Counted from the stretch's first letter, positions 1-9,019 are shown. The stretch: 64,000 bases of DNA from Acidimicrobiaceae bacterium (GCA_003164275.1 PLSY01000392.1:32754-96753), one strand, 5' to 3'. Numbers and translations are program-made. Notes: generated from the sequence alone by a model not told the origin.

Positions 1-332
1 TCGATCACCACTCTGGGTGAGTCCCACGGTTCATGCCGGCACGGCAAGGAAGCTCGGATAGCGATCGGGCACTCCCCCAGGTCAATCGGTGCAGGCGATT
101 TGACGCCGGAAAGCCCCGGGCTTGACTTCGGCGACCATGGTGGCCGCCAGCGAGAGTGGCTGCTGTCTCGAGCGCTGATTCCCGAAGCGCCGCTTTCTCA
201 GAACGCCGTTGACCGCCGGCGGGCGGATACGGGCGAGCACAGACACCCTCTGACTGAGGCCAACGAGAAACATAGTAAGTGGTAGAACTAGGTAGGCGGA
301 TCGGGAATACCGCAGAATATGGGGTGATACGG
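1..332. other. Upstream region without a supported gene
   Basis: I find no convincing gene here. Short reading frames exist on both strands, but they are arginine- and proline-rich, lack a domain signature and overlap the CoA-transferase gene or one another. The downstream part holds a CATAGT hexamer near 271 that could serve as a -10 element, and the 12-mer GTGGTAGAACTA at 279-290, which recurs at 15929-15940. The left edge may cut a gene of which nothing recognisable remains. Confidence 0.4.
279..290. promoter_or_regulatory. 12-mer shared with the 15.9-kb intergenic region (candidate operator)
   Basis: GTGGTAGAACTA lies 42 bases before the CoA-transferase start codon and occurs identically at 15929-15940, between a KstR-like TetR gene and a nitronate monooxygenase gene. 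A chance second copy of a given 12-mer in 64 kb is unlikely. TAGAAC resembles one half of the KstR box (TnnAACnnGTTnnA), but the second half is absent. Confidence 0.35.
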
Positions 333-2801
333 ATGGCTGGAGTTTTTGACGGGCTGCGGGTGCTGGACCTGTCGTGGGGCATCGCCGGACCCATGACATC
401 AATGCTCCTGGTGGACAACGGAGCGCAGGTAACCCGCATCGAGCCCCCAAACGGTGATCCATTCGGGGCGCAATCCGGTTACCGAGTGTGGCACCGGGGC
501 AAGCGAAGCGCCCGCTTGGACCTTCGTTCGAGCGCCGGACGGTCAGACTTTTTGACCATGGCGGCTCGGGCAGACATCGTGCTCGACAGCTTCTCCCCAG
601 GAACCATGACCGATTTGGGGATCGACCACGACCAACTGACTGCTGGCAACCCACGGATCATCACCTGTTCGATCACGGGGTACGGCGAAGAGGGCAGGGA
701 CCGTGACCGCCCGGGACTGGACGCGTTGGTGGCAGCTCGCACCGGACTCCTCTACGACCAGAAGGGACGGCGGGGCACGGCCATGGAGTACATCTCGGGT
801 CGTCCCGGGCCATTTCCCGAGTTCGATGCGCCGGCTGGACTCGTACGGGGTGCGGATCGGCCGGGTCCGGTCTTCCCTCGGACTCCGTGGCCAAGCGTGG
901 GGGCAACCTACCTAGCCACGTTTGGGCTTTCAGCGGCCCTACGGGCGCGTGAGGTAACCGCCCGGGGGCAACGAGTCACGACCTCCCTTCTCCAGGGAGC
1001 GCTGGCCGCAGTGGCACTCAACTGGCAGCGGGTGGAGCGGCCCGACTCACCGCTCTACTGGATGTGGCCTATCGACTCCCGATCCATCGAAGGAATCTTC
1101 GAATGCGCTGACGGCCGATGGGTACACCACTGGACGCTTCGACCCAACTGGGTGCTGAAAGCAGCGGAATCAGGCGACCCGACGACCGTAACAATCGACA
1201 CCGCCTACCGGGACGACCCCGACCGAGTCTCGATGGAAGAAGATGGCTTACTGCTCGGGATCATCAAATACCCTGAGCTAGCAGCGGCGTTCCGGAAGTT
1301 CCCAGCCGACGTCTGGGTGAAGGCAGCAGAGGTTGCCGGCATCGGTATCTCCATCATCCGCTCACCAACAGAGGCACTCTCTGACCCATTCTTCATCGCC
1401 GACGGGTGCGTGGCCGAGGTCGATGACCCCGAGGTCGGGGCCATCCGTCATGCCGGTGTCCTGCTCGACTTCTCGGCAACGCCCGGTGCCGTCAGTGGTC
1501 CGTCTCCGGTGTCCGGCCAAGATACCGACGAGGTACTGGCTGAGGCGCACTCTGCTGCGCCTCCAAGCTCCGGGGCCACCGTCGGCGATCAGCCAGCCGG
1601 CAGCGCAGCAGCCCAAGCGAACCAGCTGGCGTATCCACTCGCCGGCATCCGAGTTCTCGACCTCGGCCTTGGAGTTGCAGGACCGTTCACGGGGCGCATG
1701 CTGGCTGACCTGGGGGCCGATGTCATCAAGGTGAATGCCCTCTACGACTCGTTCTGGAATGGCACCCACATGGGTCTCGGCATCAACCGGGGCAAGCGCA
1801 GCGTCTCCCTCAACCTCAAGCACGACCACGGGCGGGCTGCCCTCAAGCGGCTGATCGCCCAGGCTGATGTGGTGACGACCAACTGGCGGCCGGGCGCCGC
1901 AGCCAGGCTGGGAATCGACTACGAGACGCTCCGCCATCAGTTCCCGCGACTGGTGTTCTGCAATACCCGAGGTTACGAGAAAGGCCCCCGGTCCAACCTT
2001 CCGGGCACGGATCAGAACGCCGCAGCTCTTACTGGAACCGAGTGGGAAGACGGGGCCTGCGACGCCGGCAACCCACCCCTATGGAGTCGTTCGAACATGG
2101 GCGACACCGGCAACGCCCTACTGGCGGCCACCGCCATCACCGCTGCCCTCTACCACCGGGACCGTACTGGCGAGGGACAGGAGGTCGCCACAGCCATCGT
2201 CAATGCGGGGCTCCTGCACACCTCATACGCTTGGGTGCGATCGGACGGCAGCCCCGGGGACTACGTCCATGTCGACGGCAACCAAGTGGGCTTCACCGCC
2301 TACTACCGCATGTACAAGGCCGCCGACGATCGCTGGCTATTCGTCGCTGCCCTCTCCGATGACGAGCAAAAGCAGCTTCTCGAGGTGGCCGGAGCGGTGA
2401 AATCGAATGACGACGGTGCAGTCGACGGAGATACGGCAGCGTCCCTGGCCGACAGAATCGCGAGTCGACCAGCCGGGGAGTGGGCGGTCCTCCTCGATAC
2501 CGCCGGAGTTCCGGCCGAGATCGTTGACGAGCAGTTCTGTCGGACCCTCTTCGACGATCCCGAGGCGCGGGAGCGCCAGCTGGTGGCCGAGACGTACTCG
2601 GGGAGCGTCGGACGCTTCGAGGACCCCGGGCTACTCGTAGCCGTCACCCCTGGAGGGGGCACCGTGCAGCGGGGACCATGCATGTGCGGCGAGCACACTC
2701 GGGGCATCCTGCTCGAGCACGGATACTCAGATGAGGAAATCGACGGCTTGATCGCGGAAGGCGCGGTGTTGGATGCCCCGCTACAGGCGCAACCTCTGTG
2801 A
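333..2801 (+). CDS. Tandem CaiB/BaiF (family III) CoA-transferase fusion
   Basis: This 822-residue protein should move CoA between acyl groups in the cytosol. It contains two complete family III CoA-transferase domains, roughly residues 1-400 and 434-822, joined by an Ala/Gly/Ser-rich linker. Each half begins with the typical pattern of GLRVLDLS or GIRVLDLG followed by AGP and a glycine-rich turn. Each keeps the aspartate expected to form the aspartyl-CoA thioester, near D130 (PGLDALV) and D560 (PGTDQNA). Ordinary members have about 400 residues and work as interlocked dimers, so this chain could form its own pseudo-dimer. I chose ATG 333 because the CoA-transferase pattern starts there; an in-frame GTG at 279 adds 18 residues without homology. 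The substrate is unknown. Confidence 0.9.
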   Translation: MAGVFDGLRVLDLSWGIAGPMTSMLLVDNGAQVTRIEPPNGDPFGAQSGYRVWHRGKRSARLDLRSSAGRSDFLTMAARADIVLDSFSPGTMTDLGIDHDQLTAGNPRIITCSITGYGEEGRDRDRPGLDALVAARTGLLYDQKGRRGTAMEYISGRPGPFPEFDAPAGLVRGADRPGPVFPRTPWPSVGATYLATFGLSAALRAREVTARGQRVTTSLLQGALAAVALNWQRVERPDSPLYWMWPIDSRSIEGIFECADGRWVHHWTLRPNWVLKAAESGDPTTVTIDTAYRDDPDRVSMEEDGLLLGIIKYPELAAAFRKFPADVWVKAAEVAGIGISIIRSPTEALSDPFFIADGCVAEVDDPEVGAIRHAGVLLDFSATPGAVSGPSPVSGQDTDEVLAEAHSAAPPSSGATVGDQPAGSAAAQANQLAYPLAGIRVLDLGLGVAGPFTGRMLADLGADVIKVNALYDSFWNGTHMGLGINRGKRSVSLNLKHDHGRAALKRLIAQADVVTTNWRPGAAARLGIDYETLRHQFPRLVFCNTRGYEKGPRSNLPGTDQNAAALTGTEWEDGACDAGNPPLWSRSNMGDTGNALLAATAITAALYHRDRTGEGQEVATAIVNAGLLHTSYAWVRSDGSPGDYVHVDGNQVGFTAYYRMYKAADDRWLFVAALSDDEQKQLLEVAGAVKSNDDGAVDGDTAASLADRIASRPAGEWAVLLDTAGVPAEIVDEQFCRTLFDDPEARERQLVAETYSGSVGRFEDPGLLVAVTPGGGTVQRGPCMCGEHTRGILLEHGYSDEEIDGLIAEGAVLDAPLQAQPL

Positions 2802-2890
2802 GTGGCTTCGTTCGCCCAACGCATTCCAAATCCGCACCGATCGCGACATGGCCTCAAGTGGGTGCGCAGGCCGTAGACCTCCTCTGAGCG

Positions 2891-2926
2891 ACCCCACTGC
2901 CTCTGAGCAAGCCCATTGAGTGGGGT
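2891..2926. terminator. Candidate terminator between convergent genes
   Basis: ACCCCACT (2891-2898) and AGTGGGGT (2919-2926) are perfect 8-base inverted arms around a 20-base loop. They sit between the converging CoA-transferase and VOC genes. There is no T-tract, as is common in GC-rich actinobacteria. Confidence 0.4.
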
Positions 2927-2938
2927 GACGAGTGACAG

Positions 2939-3376
2939 CTAGCCCACCGGGGCAAGTCTCTGCATAAGCGTGACGGAAAAGCCAAACCACTGCTCGGGGT
3001 CGAGTACCAGCTGGTATACCGCCATCGCCTGTTCTTGATCGTTGCCCTGCCTGCTGTCGTACTCGTATCGAATGGTGAATCCGCGTTCTTTCAACCACTG
3101 TCTCGCCTCGTCCACGTCGGCGATCTCCCAAACCAGCGGTCCGATCTGCCCCGCCCCGTGCTCCGCCAACCGGGCCCCGAACGGTCCCTTTCCGTCGATT
3201 GGAGCCACGAACTCGATGAAGCCATCAAAATCAGTGGCAGAGAGGACAGGAACGCCCTCGATGGGATGTGGTCGGGGCAGGTTCAGGCCAAGCAGCTCAT
3301 TGAACTGAGCGACGGCTGAATCGATCTGGTCCTCGCGAACGACGAGCTCCACCCGGTTGAATCCGACAATCTCCAT
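2939..3376 (-). CDS. VOC (glyoxalase/bleomycin-resistance fold) family protein
   Basis: A small single-domain protein of 145 residues with the vicinal-oxygen-chelate fold: it opens with FNRVELVV and has the later repeat EFVAPI, GQIGPLVWEIADVDEARQWLKERGF. Such proteins are metal-dependent epimerases, lyases or binding proteins, for example methylmalonyl-CoA epimerase-like. No specific activity can be assigned. I start it at ATG 3376, which has GGGGGAG just upstream; an in-frame extension to 3508 adds 44 residues without the fold. It diverges from the DUF35/thiolase-like pair, and the intergenic region contains a strong palindrome. Confidence 0.75.
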   Translation of the reverse strand: MEIVGFNRVELVVREDQIDSAVAQFNELLGLNLPRPHPIEGVPVLSATDFDGFIEFVAPIDGKGPFGARLAEHGAGQIGPLVWEIADVDEARQWLKERGFTIRYEYDSRQGNDQEQAMAVYQLVLDPEQWFGFSVTLMQRLAPVG

Positions 3377-3562
3377 GATGCTCCCCCATCGGTACGGTCC
3401 GTTCGGCACCGCATTTCTTACAACGACTTCGACGTCGGCACAGTATGCGCGGTACTTGCTATGTGTCGAGCCCGGGTCGCTAGTGTCACCGACAACCTCA
3501 ACTCGCACTGAAGACCGTCAGCCGACAGTGGTTGCGTTCGACGTCATCGCAACTTAGGTTGT

Positions 3563-3580
3563 CCCTAGTAGTTACTAGGG
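3563..3580. promoter_or_regulatory. 18-bp palindromic operator candidate
   Basis: CCCTAGTA and TACTAGGG form a perfect inverted repeat around a 2-base centre (GT). It lies between the divergent VOC gene (start 3376) and DUF35 gene (start 3661). Its size and symmetry suit a TetR- or MarR-type dimer, but no regulator gene is adjacent. Confidence 0.55.
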
Positions 3581-3660
3581 GGAATGAATGCGGTCGATCG
3601 GATTTGCAGTCGGAGAGGTCACTACAAGCGGCGACACATGGTTGCTGACGGAGCGTATGC

Positions 3661-4059
3661 GTGGACGACGATGAACTCTTGACCGTGGATGACACCGGCC
3701 GGTTCTTCTGGTCCGGTCTCCGGCGCGGCGTCGTGCTCTTGGCTACCTGCCGGCGCTGTGGACTGGTGCAGCACCCTCCATCGCCCATGTGCCCGCGGTG
3801 CGGGTCGCTCGAGTGGGACGCACGGAAGGCATCGGGCAGGGGCACTGTCCTAAGCTGGATCATCTCGCGTCATCCCACCCAGGCTGATGACGAGGCCCGC
3901 ATTGTGGTCCTGGTCGAGCTGGAAGAAGGCGCCCGGGTCGTCGGCAACTTCACCGGCGCTGGACAAGTGGCAAACGACCAGCCCGTTGAGGCCGTCTTTG
4001 CCCCCGGAGACGAGGAGCCAGCACTCCGGTTCCAAACTGCGACGGGACGTGGTTGCTGA
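3661..4059 (+). CDS. DUF35 OB-fold protein with zinc ribbon (partner of thiolase-like protein)
   Basis: A 132-residue protein with an N-terminal rubredoxin-like zinc ribbon (CRRC and CPRC pairs near residues 37-56) followed by an OB-fold that starts at SGRGTVLSWIISRHP. DUF35 proteins pair with thiolase-superfamily enzymes as acyl-CoA-binding subunits. ChsH2 with Ltp2 in sterol side-chain degradation is the characterised example. It starts with GTG, and its TGA stop overlaps the ATG of the thiolase-like gene by one base, which supports a two-subunit complex. The family and pairing are clear; the substrate is not. Confidence 0.85.
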   Translation: MDDDELLTVDDTGRFFWSGLRRGVVLLATCRRCGLVQHPPSPMCPRCGSLEWDARKASGRGTVLSWIISRHPTQADDEARIVVLVELEEGARVVGNFTGAGQVANDQPVEAVFAPGDEEPALRFQTATGRGC

Positions 4060-5204
4060 TGGCCCTTCGACCCGGGGCTACGGCCGTGGCCGGCATCGGC
4101 CAGACCGAATTCTCGAAGGCATCCGGCCGCAGCGAACTCCAGTTGGCCGCCGAAGCGGTAAAGAGTGCCCTCGACGATGCCGGACTGCTCCCTTCCGAGG
4201 TCGACGGCCTGGTCACCTTCACCCAAGACACCAACGACGAGCTGGCTCTGATGCGCAGCGTGGGGATCACCGGAACTCGGTGGACGTCTCGGACGCCCTT
4301 CGGAGGAGGGGGCGCGTCAGCGACCATCGAGCACGCGGCAGCGGCCGTGGCCAGCGGAGCGGCGGAGGTGGTGGTCGTCTACCGGGCGTTCAACGAGCGC
4401 TCAGGCCATCGCTTTGGCCAGCCCCAGCCGGCGTCCGGCCCCGGCAACACCGATTGGTACGTCCGCTATGGCCTCGACACCCCAGCCAAGATGTACTCAC
4501 TGTGGTTCCAGCGGTACATGCACCGTTTCGGACTGACCAACGCCGATTTCGGCCGGTATGCAGTGGTCGCCCGAGCTCATGCCGCCACCAATCCGAACGC
4601 ATGGTTCTACCAGCGTCCCATCACCCTGGACGACCACCAGGCCTCCCGGTGGATCGTCGAGCCCATCCTCCGGCTCCTCGACTGCTGCCAGGAGAGCGAC
4701 GGCGGCGTGGCCTGCATCGTCACGACCACGGAGAGGGCAAGGGACCTACGCCAGCCGGTGGTCACCGTCGAAGGGGCATCCCAAGCCAACCTGATCAACG
4801 GCGACGTGACCTTCAACTACTACGGCGAGGACCTCACGAGGTTCACCGAGACCGAAGACGTGGCCGCTCAGCTTTGGGCGGCCACCGGACTCTCCCCAAC
4901 TGACATCGACGTTGCCATGATCTACGAGAACTTCAGCCCGGTTGTGTTCTACCAACTGGAGGCCTTCGGCTTCTGCGGCCACGGAGAGGCCAAGGACTTC
5001 ATAGCCGACGGCCACATCGGGCTGAGCGGCACGCTCCCGGTCAACACCAATGGTGGCCTGCTCGGCGAGGCCTACATCCACGGCGTCAACAACATCCTCG
5101 AGGGAGTGCGTCAGCTCCGAGGGAGCGCGGCCAACCAGGTCGGGGGCGTCGAGCGCGTCCTGTGCAGTGCCGGACGGAGCGCGCTGATACTCGGAACCCC
5201 CTAG
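4059..5204 (+). CDS. Thiolase-like lipid-transfer protein, predicted Ltp2-type retro-aldolase subunit
   Basis: This 381-residue thiolase-superfamily protein lacks the nucleophilic cysteine: the segment where it belongs reads FGGGGASATIEHAA (near 81-95). It has a tyrosine at 289 in YENFS and another at 339 in GEAYIHG, 50 residues apart. From memory, Ltp2 of Thermomonospora curvata uses two tyrosines with the same spacing for retro-aldol cleavage of a hydroxyacyl-CoA. I therefore favour a retro-aldolase acting with the DUF35 protein encoded just upstream. A binding or scaffold role remains possible. ATG 4059 overlaps the previous stop; a TTG lies 6 bases upstream. Confidence 0.8.
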   Translation: MALRPGATAVAGIGQTEFSKASGRSELQLAAEAVKSALDDAGLLPSEVDGLVTFTQDTNDELALMRSVGITGTRWTSRTPFGGGGASATIEHAAAAVASGAAEVVVVYRAFNERSGHRFGQPQPASGPGNTDWYVRYGLDTPAKMYSLWFQRYMHRFGLTNADFGRYAVVARAHAATNPNAWFYQRPITLDDHQASRWIVEPILRLLDCCQESDGGVACIVTTTERARDLRQPVVTVEGASQANLINGDVTFNYYGEDLTRFTETEDVAAQLWAATGLSPTDIDVAMIYENFSPVVFYQLEAFGFCGHGEAKDFIADGHIGLSGTLPVNTNGGLLGEAYIHGVNNILEGVRQLRGSAANQVGGVERVLCSAGRSALILGTP

Positions 5205-5270
5205 TGGCCTGAGTTTCGAACGCCGCAAAACTAGTCCGGTCGAGGCGGATTCCCGGAGGGGCGCTCGGGA

Positions 5271-6761
5271 TCAGTCAGCGAACGAGGCCCGCAGCACCCG
5301 GCGCAGCAGCTTACCGGTGTCGTTGTAGGGAAGCTCCTCGATGAACAGGACCCGAGCCGGGGTGCGGGACGAGCGTAGATGAGACCGCACCCACTCCTGC
5401 AGCTCGGCCTCGGTCGGCTGTGTCCCCTCGGCGATCACGACCGCAGCCACAACCTTTTCTCCCCACTCGGTGTCGGGCACACCGAATACCCCGACCTCGA
5501 CCACCGAGTCGTGGGCGAGCAATGTCTCTTCGATCTCGCCTGGCGACATGTTCTCGCCGCCCCGCACGATCACGTCGTCGAGGCGGCCCTCGACGAACAA
5601 GAAGCCCTCGGCGTCGACGAACCCACCGTCCTTCGTCGCAAACCACCCCTCGGCATCGAGGACCGCGCCACCCAGGTACTCACCGGAGACCTGTTCGCCC
5701 CGCACGTGGATCTCCCCCACCTCGCCCACGGATAGCACGGTGCCCTCCGGGTCGCGTACCTCGAGCTCCAAGGTGGGGAGGGGACGCCCGACCGAGGCCA
5801 GCCGCCGTCGGGCCGTCGGGTCGTCGCTGGACAGGGCGTCGCGGTGGTCGTCGGGGGTGAGCACGGCGATGGTGGAGCTGGTCTCGGTCAGGCCGTAGGC
5901 GTTGACGAAGTCCACCCCGGGCAGCAACGAGAGGGCCCGCTCAATGGTCGACACCGGCATCCGGCCTCCCCCGTAGGAGAGGTGGCGGAGATGGGGAAGC
6001 CCGATGCCCTCACGCTCGATCACATCGAGGATCCGCCCGAGCATCGTCGGCACCACCATGGCGTGGGTGATGTGCTCGTCGCGGGCGAGGCCCACCCAGG
6101 TGTCGGGCTGGAAGGACTCCATCTGCACCATCCGCCGCCCGCTGTAGACCGAGCTCAAGATGGCCGAGATCCCGGCCACATGATAGGGCGGCACACTGAT
6201 GAGGGCCGCCTCGTCCTCGGTCGAGCCAAGGAACTCGACGGTCGAGATGATGTAGTTGACCAGATGGCGGTGGCGGAGGACCGCGCCCTTCGGAGCGCCG
6301 GTCGTCCCTGAGGTGAAGAGGAGCACGGCGATGTCGTCGGGGTCAGGCATCCAGAACGCCTCTTTGTCGGGGGTCTTCGTGGTGGCGACGAGGTACTCCG
6401 AGCGGTCGATGGCCTCCAGGTCCCCGGTCGCACCGGCGGGAAGCGAGATGTCGTCACCGGTCACGATCAGGGCTGGGGCCAGCCGCTCGAGGATCGAGGC
6501 CAGCGCCTCTGGGGCGAGCCGGTAGTTGAGGGGGGCGAAGACCCGGCCCGACATGCCCGCACCGAACAACAAGAGGGGGATGGCTTCTGAGTTCTGGTCC
6601 AGGATGCCGACGTTCGGGCGGTGCTGGCCGTCGAGCCAGGCGGCGGTTGCCCGGGTGCGGTCCAGCATCTCGGCGTAGGTGATCCCACCGTGCCGGGAGC
6701 CGAGGGCGATCCGGTCGCCGGCCCCTTGAGCGGCCATCTCCAACAGCATCGACAGGTTCAT
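5271..6761 (-). CDS. AMP-forming acyl-CoA synthetase
   Basis: A 496-residue ANL-superfamily ligase that should activate a carboxylic acid to its CoA thioester through an acyl-adenylate. Visible motifs are the P-loop-like LLFTSGTTGAPKGAV near residue 140, YGLTETSS near 255, the hinge-region RLDDVIVRGGENMSPGEIEE, and the C-terminal catalytic lysine in NDTGKLLRR. The length is normal for the family. The ATG at 6761 has GGAG upstream. It is transcribed convergently to the thiolase-like gene and divergently from the CoA-transferase at 7031. The substrate cannot be deduced. Confidence 0.9.
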   Translation of the reverse strand: MNLSMLLEMAAQGAGDRIALGSRHGGITYAEMLDRTRATAAWLDGQHRPNVGILDQNSEAIPLLLFGAGMSGRVFAPLNYRLAPEALASILERLAPALIVTGDDISLPAGATGDLEAIDRSEYLVATTKTPDKEAFWMPDPDDIAVLLFTSGTTGAPKGAVLRHRHLVNYIISTVEFLGSTEDEAALISVPPYHVAGISAILSSVYSGRRMVQMESFQPDTWVGLARDEHITHAMVVPTMLGRILDVIEREGIGLPHLRHLSYGGGRMPVSTIERALSLLPGVDFVNAYGLTETSSTIAVLTPDDHRDALSSDDPTARRRLASVGRPLPTLELEVRDPEGTVLSVGEVGEIHVRGEQVSGEYLGGAVLDAEGWFATKDGGFVDAEGFLFVEGRLDDVIVRGGENMSPGEIEETLLAHDSVVEVGVFGVPDTEWGEKVVAAVVIAEGTQPTEAELQEWVRSHLRSSRTPARVLFIEELPYNDTGKLLRRVLRASFAD

Positions 6762-6872
6762 CCATCACTCCATTTCCAACTAAGGCCTTGGCGACCTACG
6801 CCGGTCCGCACCGCCGTCGCACCATTATCCCCTGCATCGTCCAACGGGCCTCGGCGCTCCGGCCCGACGGCC

Positions 6873-6887
6873 TGAACAGTTCGTTCA
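6873..6887. promoter_or_regulatory. Inverted repeat upstream of CoA-transferase (candidate operator)
   Basis: TGAAC and GTTCA flank AGTTC, giving a 15-base dyad with an overlapping GAAC-A-GTTC palindrome. It lies in the 269-base divergent region between the synthetase (start 6761) and CoA-transferase (start 7031), with a GATAAT hexamer at 6905-6910 just downstream. I saw nothing else notable in that region. Confidence 0.35.
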
Positions 6888-7030
6888 CACTACTCACCAG
6901 GGCCGATAATCCCCCAATGGAGGCGTTCCTCGCCGTCGGTGGGGCGGCTGGACAGGTGGGTGGAAATGCTTCGACCCTCGAAGATCGGTACTGTAACGTC
7001 CGCAACTGCACGAAGAAGGGGAGGTCAACG

Positions 7031-8290
7031 ATGTCCGATCACCAATTGCTCTCGGGAGTCCGGGTAGTGGAGAGTTCGATGCTGGGACCGGCCGAGATGG
7101 GCGGCCTCCTGGCCGACCTCGGTGCGGACGTCGTGAAGGTCGAGCCGCCGGGGGGCGACTACGGACGCCGCATGACGTGGCCCATCATCCGCACCCAGGA
7201 CCCCGACGCCCCCGAGGGAACCGACAACTCGCTCCTCTCGCTCCACATCAACCGGGGCAAGCGCTCGGTCGTCATCGACTTGCGACAAGAGGCGGGTGTC
7301 GAGGCCTATCTCGACTTGGTCCGCGACGCCGACGTTGTCATCGAGGCCATGCGCCCTGGGGCCCTCGCCAAGCGAGGCCTGTCTTTCGAGCGGCTGCGTG
7401 AGGTGAACCCGAAGATCGTCTTCTGCTCGATCTCGGGCTACGGGGCCACGGGCCCGTACCGCGACATGCCTGCCCATGGCATCGCCTTTGACGCCTGGGC
7501 CGGCCAGATGCCCATCATGACCGACGAGAACGGGTACGCCCGGATGGCCGAGCACACGAGCGTTGGCATCCACGCCGGGCCCATGTACGGGGCCATGGTC
7601 ATCCTGGCCGCAGTCATCAATGCCCGCGCCACCGGCGAGGGCACGACCATGGAGATCGCCCAGTCCGATGCGGCTGCCTATTTCGACTGGTACCGCATCG
7701 AGACGTGGAAGGCCTACGAGCGGCCCGAAGACGAGGTCTACGGCAACGCCGCCGACCACGGGGAACGCAGGGCACCAGGCATCGGCGGCATGGGCAACAG
7801 CGTGCGGTACCAGGTGTACCCGACGAGCGACGGTCACATCTTGTTCATGGCCAGCGAGCAGGCCTTCTGGAAGAACTTCTGCGCCGGCATCGATCGCATG
7901 GACCTCTTCGAGCGCTGGCCCGGCGCCGAGTACGGGGAGCACGCCAAAGGGAACCTGGAGATGCAGGCCATCCTCACCGAGATCTTCGGCTCCCGGACCA
8001 CAGCCGAGTGGGTCGTCTACGGTAGCGAGGAGAACACCCCGATCTGCCCGATCAACACGCCGAAGACGATCATGGACGATCCCCAGTTCCACGACCGCTT
8101 CGAGTGGATCCCGGCCGAGCAGCTCGACGCCGACATGCTGAGCTTCCCGGTGAAGGTCGATGGTAAGAACCTCCCGGCACCGACTCGGGCCCCGGGCGTC
8201 GGCCAGCACACCGACGAGGTGTTCAAGGAGATCGCCGGCTACGACGATGAAAGGATCGCCGCCCTCCGGGAGTCGGGGATCCTTCGCTGA
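7031..8290 (+). CDS. CaiB/BaiF family III CoA-transferase
   Basis: A single-domain family III CoA-transferase of 419 residues, the normal length. It starts LLSGVRVVESSMLGPAEMGG and keeps the catalytic aspartate at D154 (IAFDAWAG). It should transfer CoA from a donor acyl-CoA to a catabolic acid without using ATP. ATG 7031 has GGGGAGG about 5 bases upstream; the reading frame continues to 6788 but the extra residues match no CoA-transferase pattern. A hotdog thioesterase follows 29 bases downstream in the same direction, so the two are probably cotranscribed. Confidence 0.9.
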   Translation: MSDHQLLSGVRVVESSMLGPAEMGGLLADLGADVVKVEPPGGDYGRRMTWPIIRTQDPDAPEGTDNSLLSLHINRGKRSVVIDLRQEAGVEAYLDLVRDADVVIEAMRPGALAKRGLSFERLREVNPKIVFCSISGYGATGPYRDMPAHGIAFDAWAGQMPIMTDENGYARMAEHTSVGIHAGPMYGAMVILAAVINARATGEGTTMEIAQSDAAAYFDWYRIETWKAYERPEDEVYGNAADHGERRAPGIGGMGNSVRYQVYPTSDGHILFMASEQAFWKNFCAGIDRMDLFERWPGAEYGEHAKGNLEMQAILTEIFGSRTTAEWVVYGSEENTPICPINTPKTIMDDPQFHDRFEWIPAEQLDADMLSFPVKVDGKNLPAPTRAPGVGQHTDEVFKEIAGYDDERIAALRESGILR

Positions 8291-8319
8291 GCACCGACAA
8301 CGGGAGCATCGGGGGGGCG

Positions 8320-9006
8320 ATGAGCAGCGATACCGGCCGACCAGGGGGCGACGCGCCCCCTGTGGCCGCTCGGGCCTGGAGCGGCGGGGGGAGGGAGGAG
8401 TTGGCCGCAGCGGTCAGGTCACTCATGGCCGCCACCGTCGACGCCATGGCCTCGCCCGAGGTCCTCGGCGACGCCACCTCACGAGTGGCCGCCCTGGCGG
8501 CCGAGCTCGAGGCCTATGTCCCCGACGTCGGGCCGATCCCGAGGAACTGGTCTCCAGACGGCACCATCGACCGGAAGGACCCGGCCATCCTGGCCAACCG
8601 CATGCCCTTCGACATGGTCGTGGGGGCCTGCAACCCCATGTCCCCTCCCATCACCTTGGAGGCCCAGCCGCCGAAGGCGCTCGGTCACACCGTGTTCGGG
8701 GCGCCCTTCGAAGGCGCTCCCGGATGCGTGCACGGGGCGGCCCTGGCTGCGGCCTTCGACATCATCCTCACGGCCGCCAACCTGGTGGCCGAGGCGGCGG
8801 GGCCGACGGTGACCTTGTCGATCAGCTATCTGAAGCCGACCAAGATCGGCGTGCCCTGCCTGTTCGAGTCGTGGGTGACCAGCATCGAGGGACGAAGGAC
8901 CCACAGCCACGGCCACCTGATCCAAGATGGCGTCGTGACCGTCGAGGCCGAGGGCGAGTTCCGCAAGATGGACCCGGACCGAATCGCGTCGATGCACCGT
9001 CGCTGA
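8320..9006 (+). CDS. PaaI-like hotdog-fold thioesterase
   Basis: A 228-residue protein with an alanine-rich N-terminal helical part and a hotdog domain from about residue 110. The segment GCVHGAALAAAFD contains the HG motif (H138) and acidic residue (D147) expected of the PaaI/4HBT thioesterase group, followed by VTLSISYLKPTKIG. It probably hydrolyses an acyl-CoA made or consumed by the CoA-transferase upstream. ATG 8320 is preceded by a run of G. A GAGCTC-GGC-GAGCTC hairpin at 9005-9019 spans its end. Confidence 0.8.
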   Translation: MSSDTGRPGGDAPPVAARAWSGGGREELAAAVRSLMAATVDAMASPEVLGDATSRVAALAAELEAYVPDVGPIPRNWSPDGTIDRKDPAILANRMPFDMVVGACNPMSPPITLEAQPPKALGHTVFGAPFEGAPGCVHGAALAAAFDIILTAANLVAEAAGPTVTLSISYLKPTKIGVPCLFESWVTSIEGRRTHSHGHLIQDGVVTVEAEGEFRKMDPDRIASMHRR

Positions 9007-9019
9007 GCTCGGCGAGCTC
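9005..9019. terminator. Short hairpin between convergent genes
   Basis: Two GAGCTC boxes separated by GGC can pair into a 6-base stem. The hairpin begins at the stop codon of the thioesterase gene and faces the converging LLM gene. It is short and lacks a T-tract, so it is a weak candidate. Confidence 0.3.

Noticed and set aside
7025..8209. A 394-codon frame on the minus strand
   Set aside because: It is antisense to the CoA-transferase at 7031-8290, which has a ribosome-binding site and catalytic aspartate.
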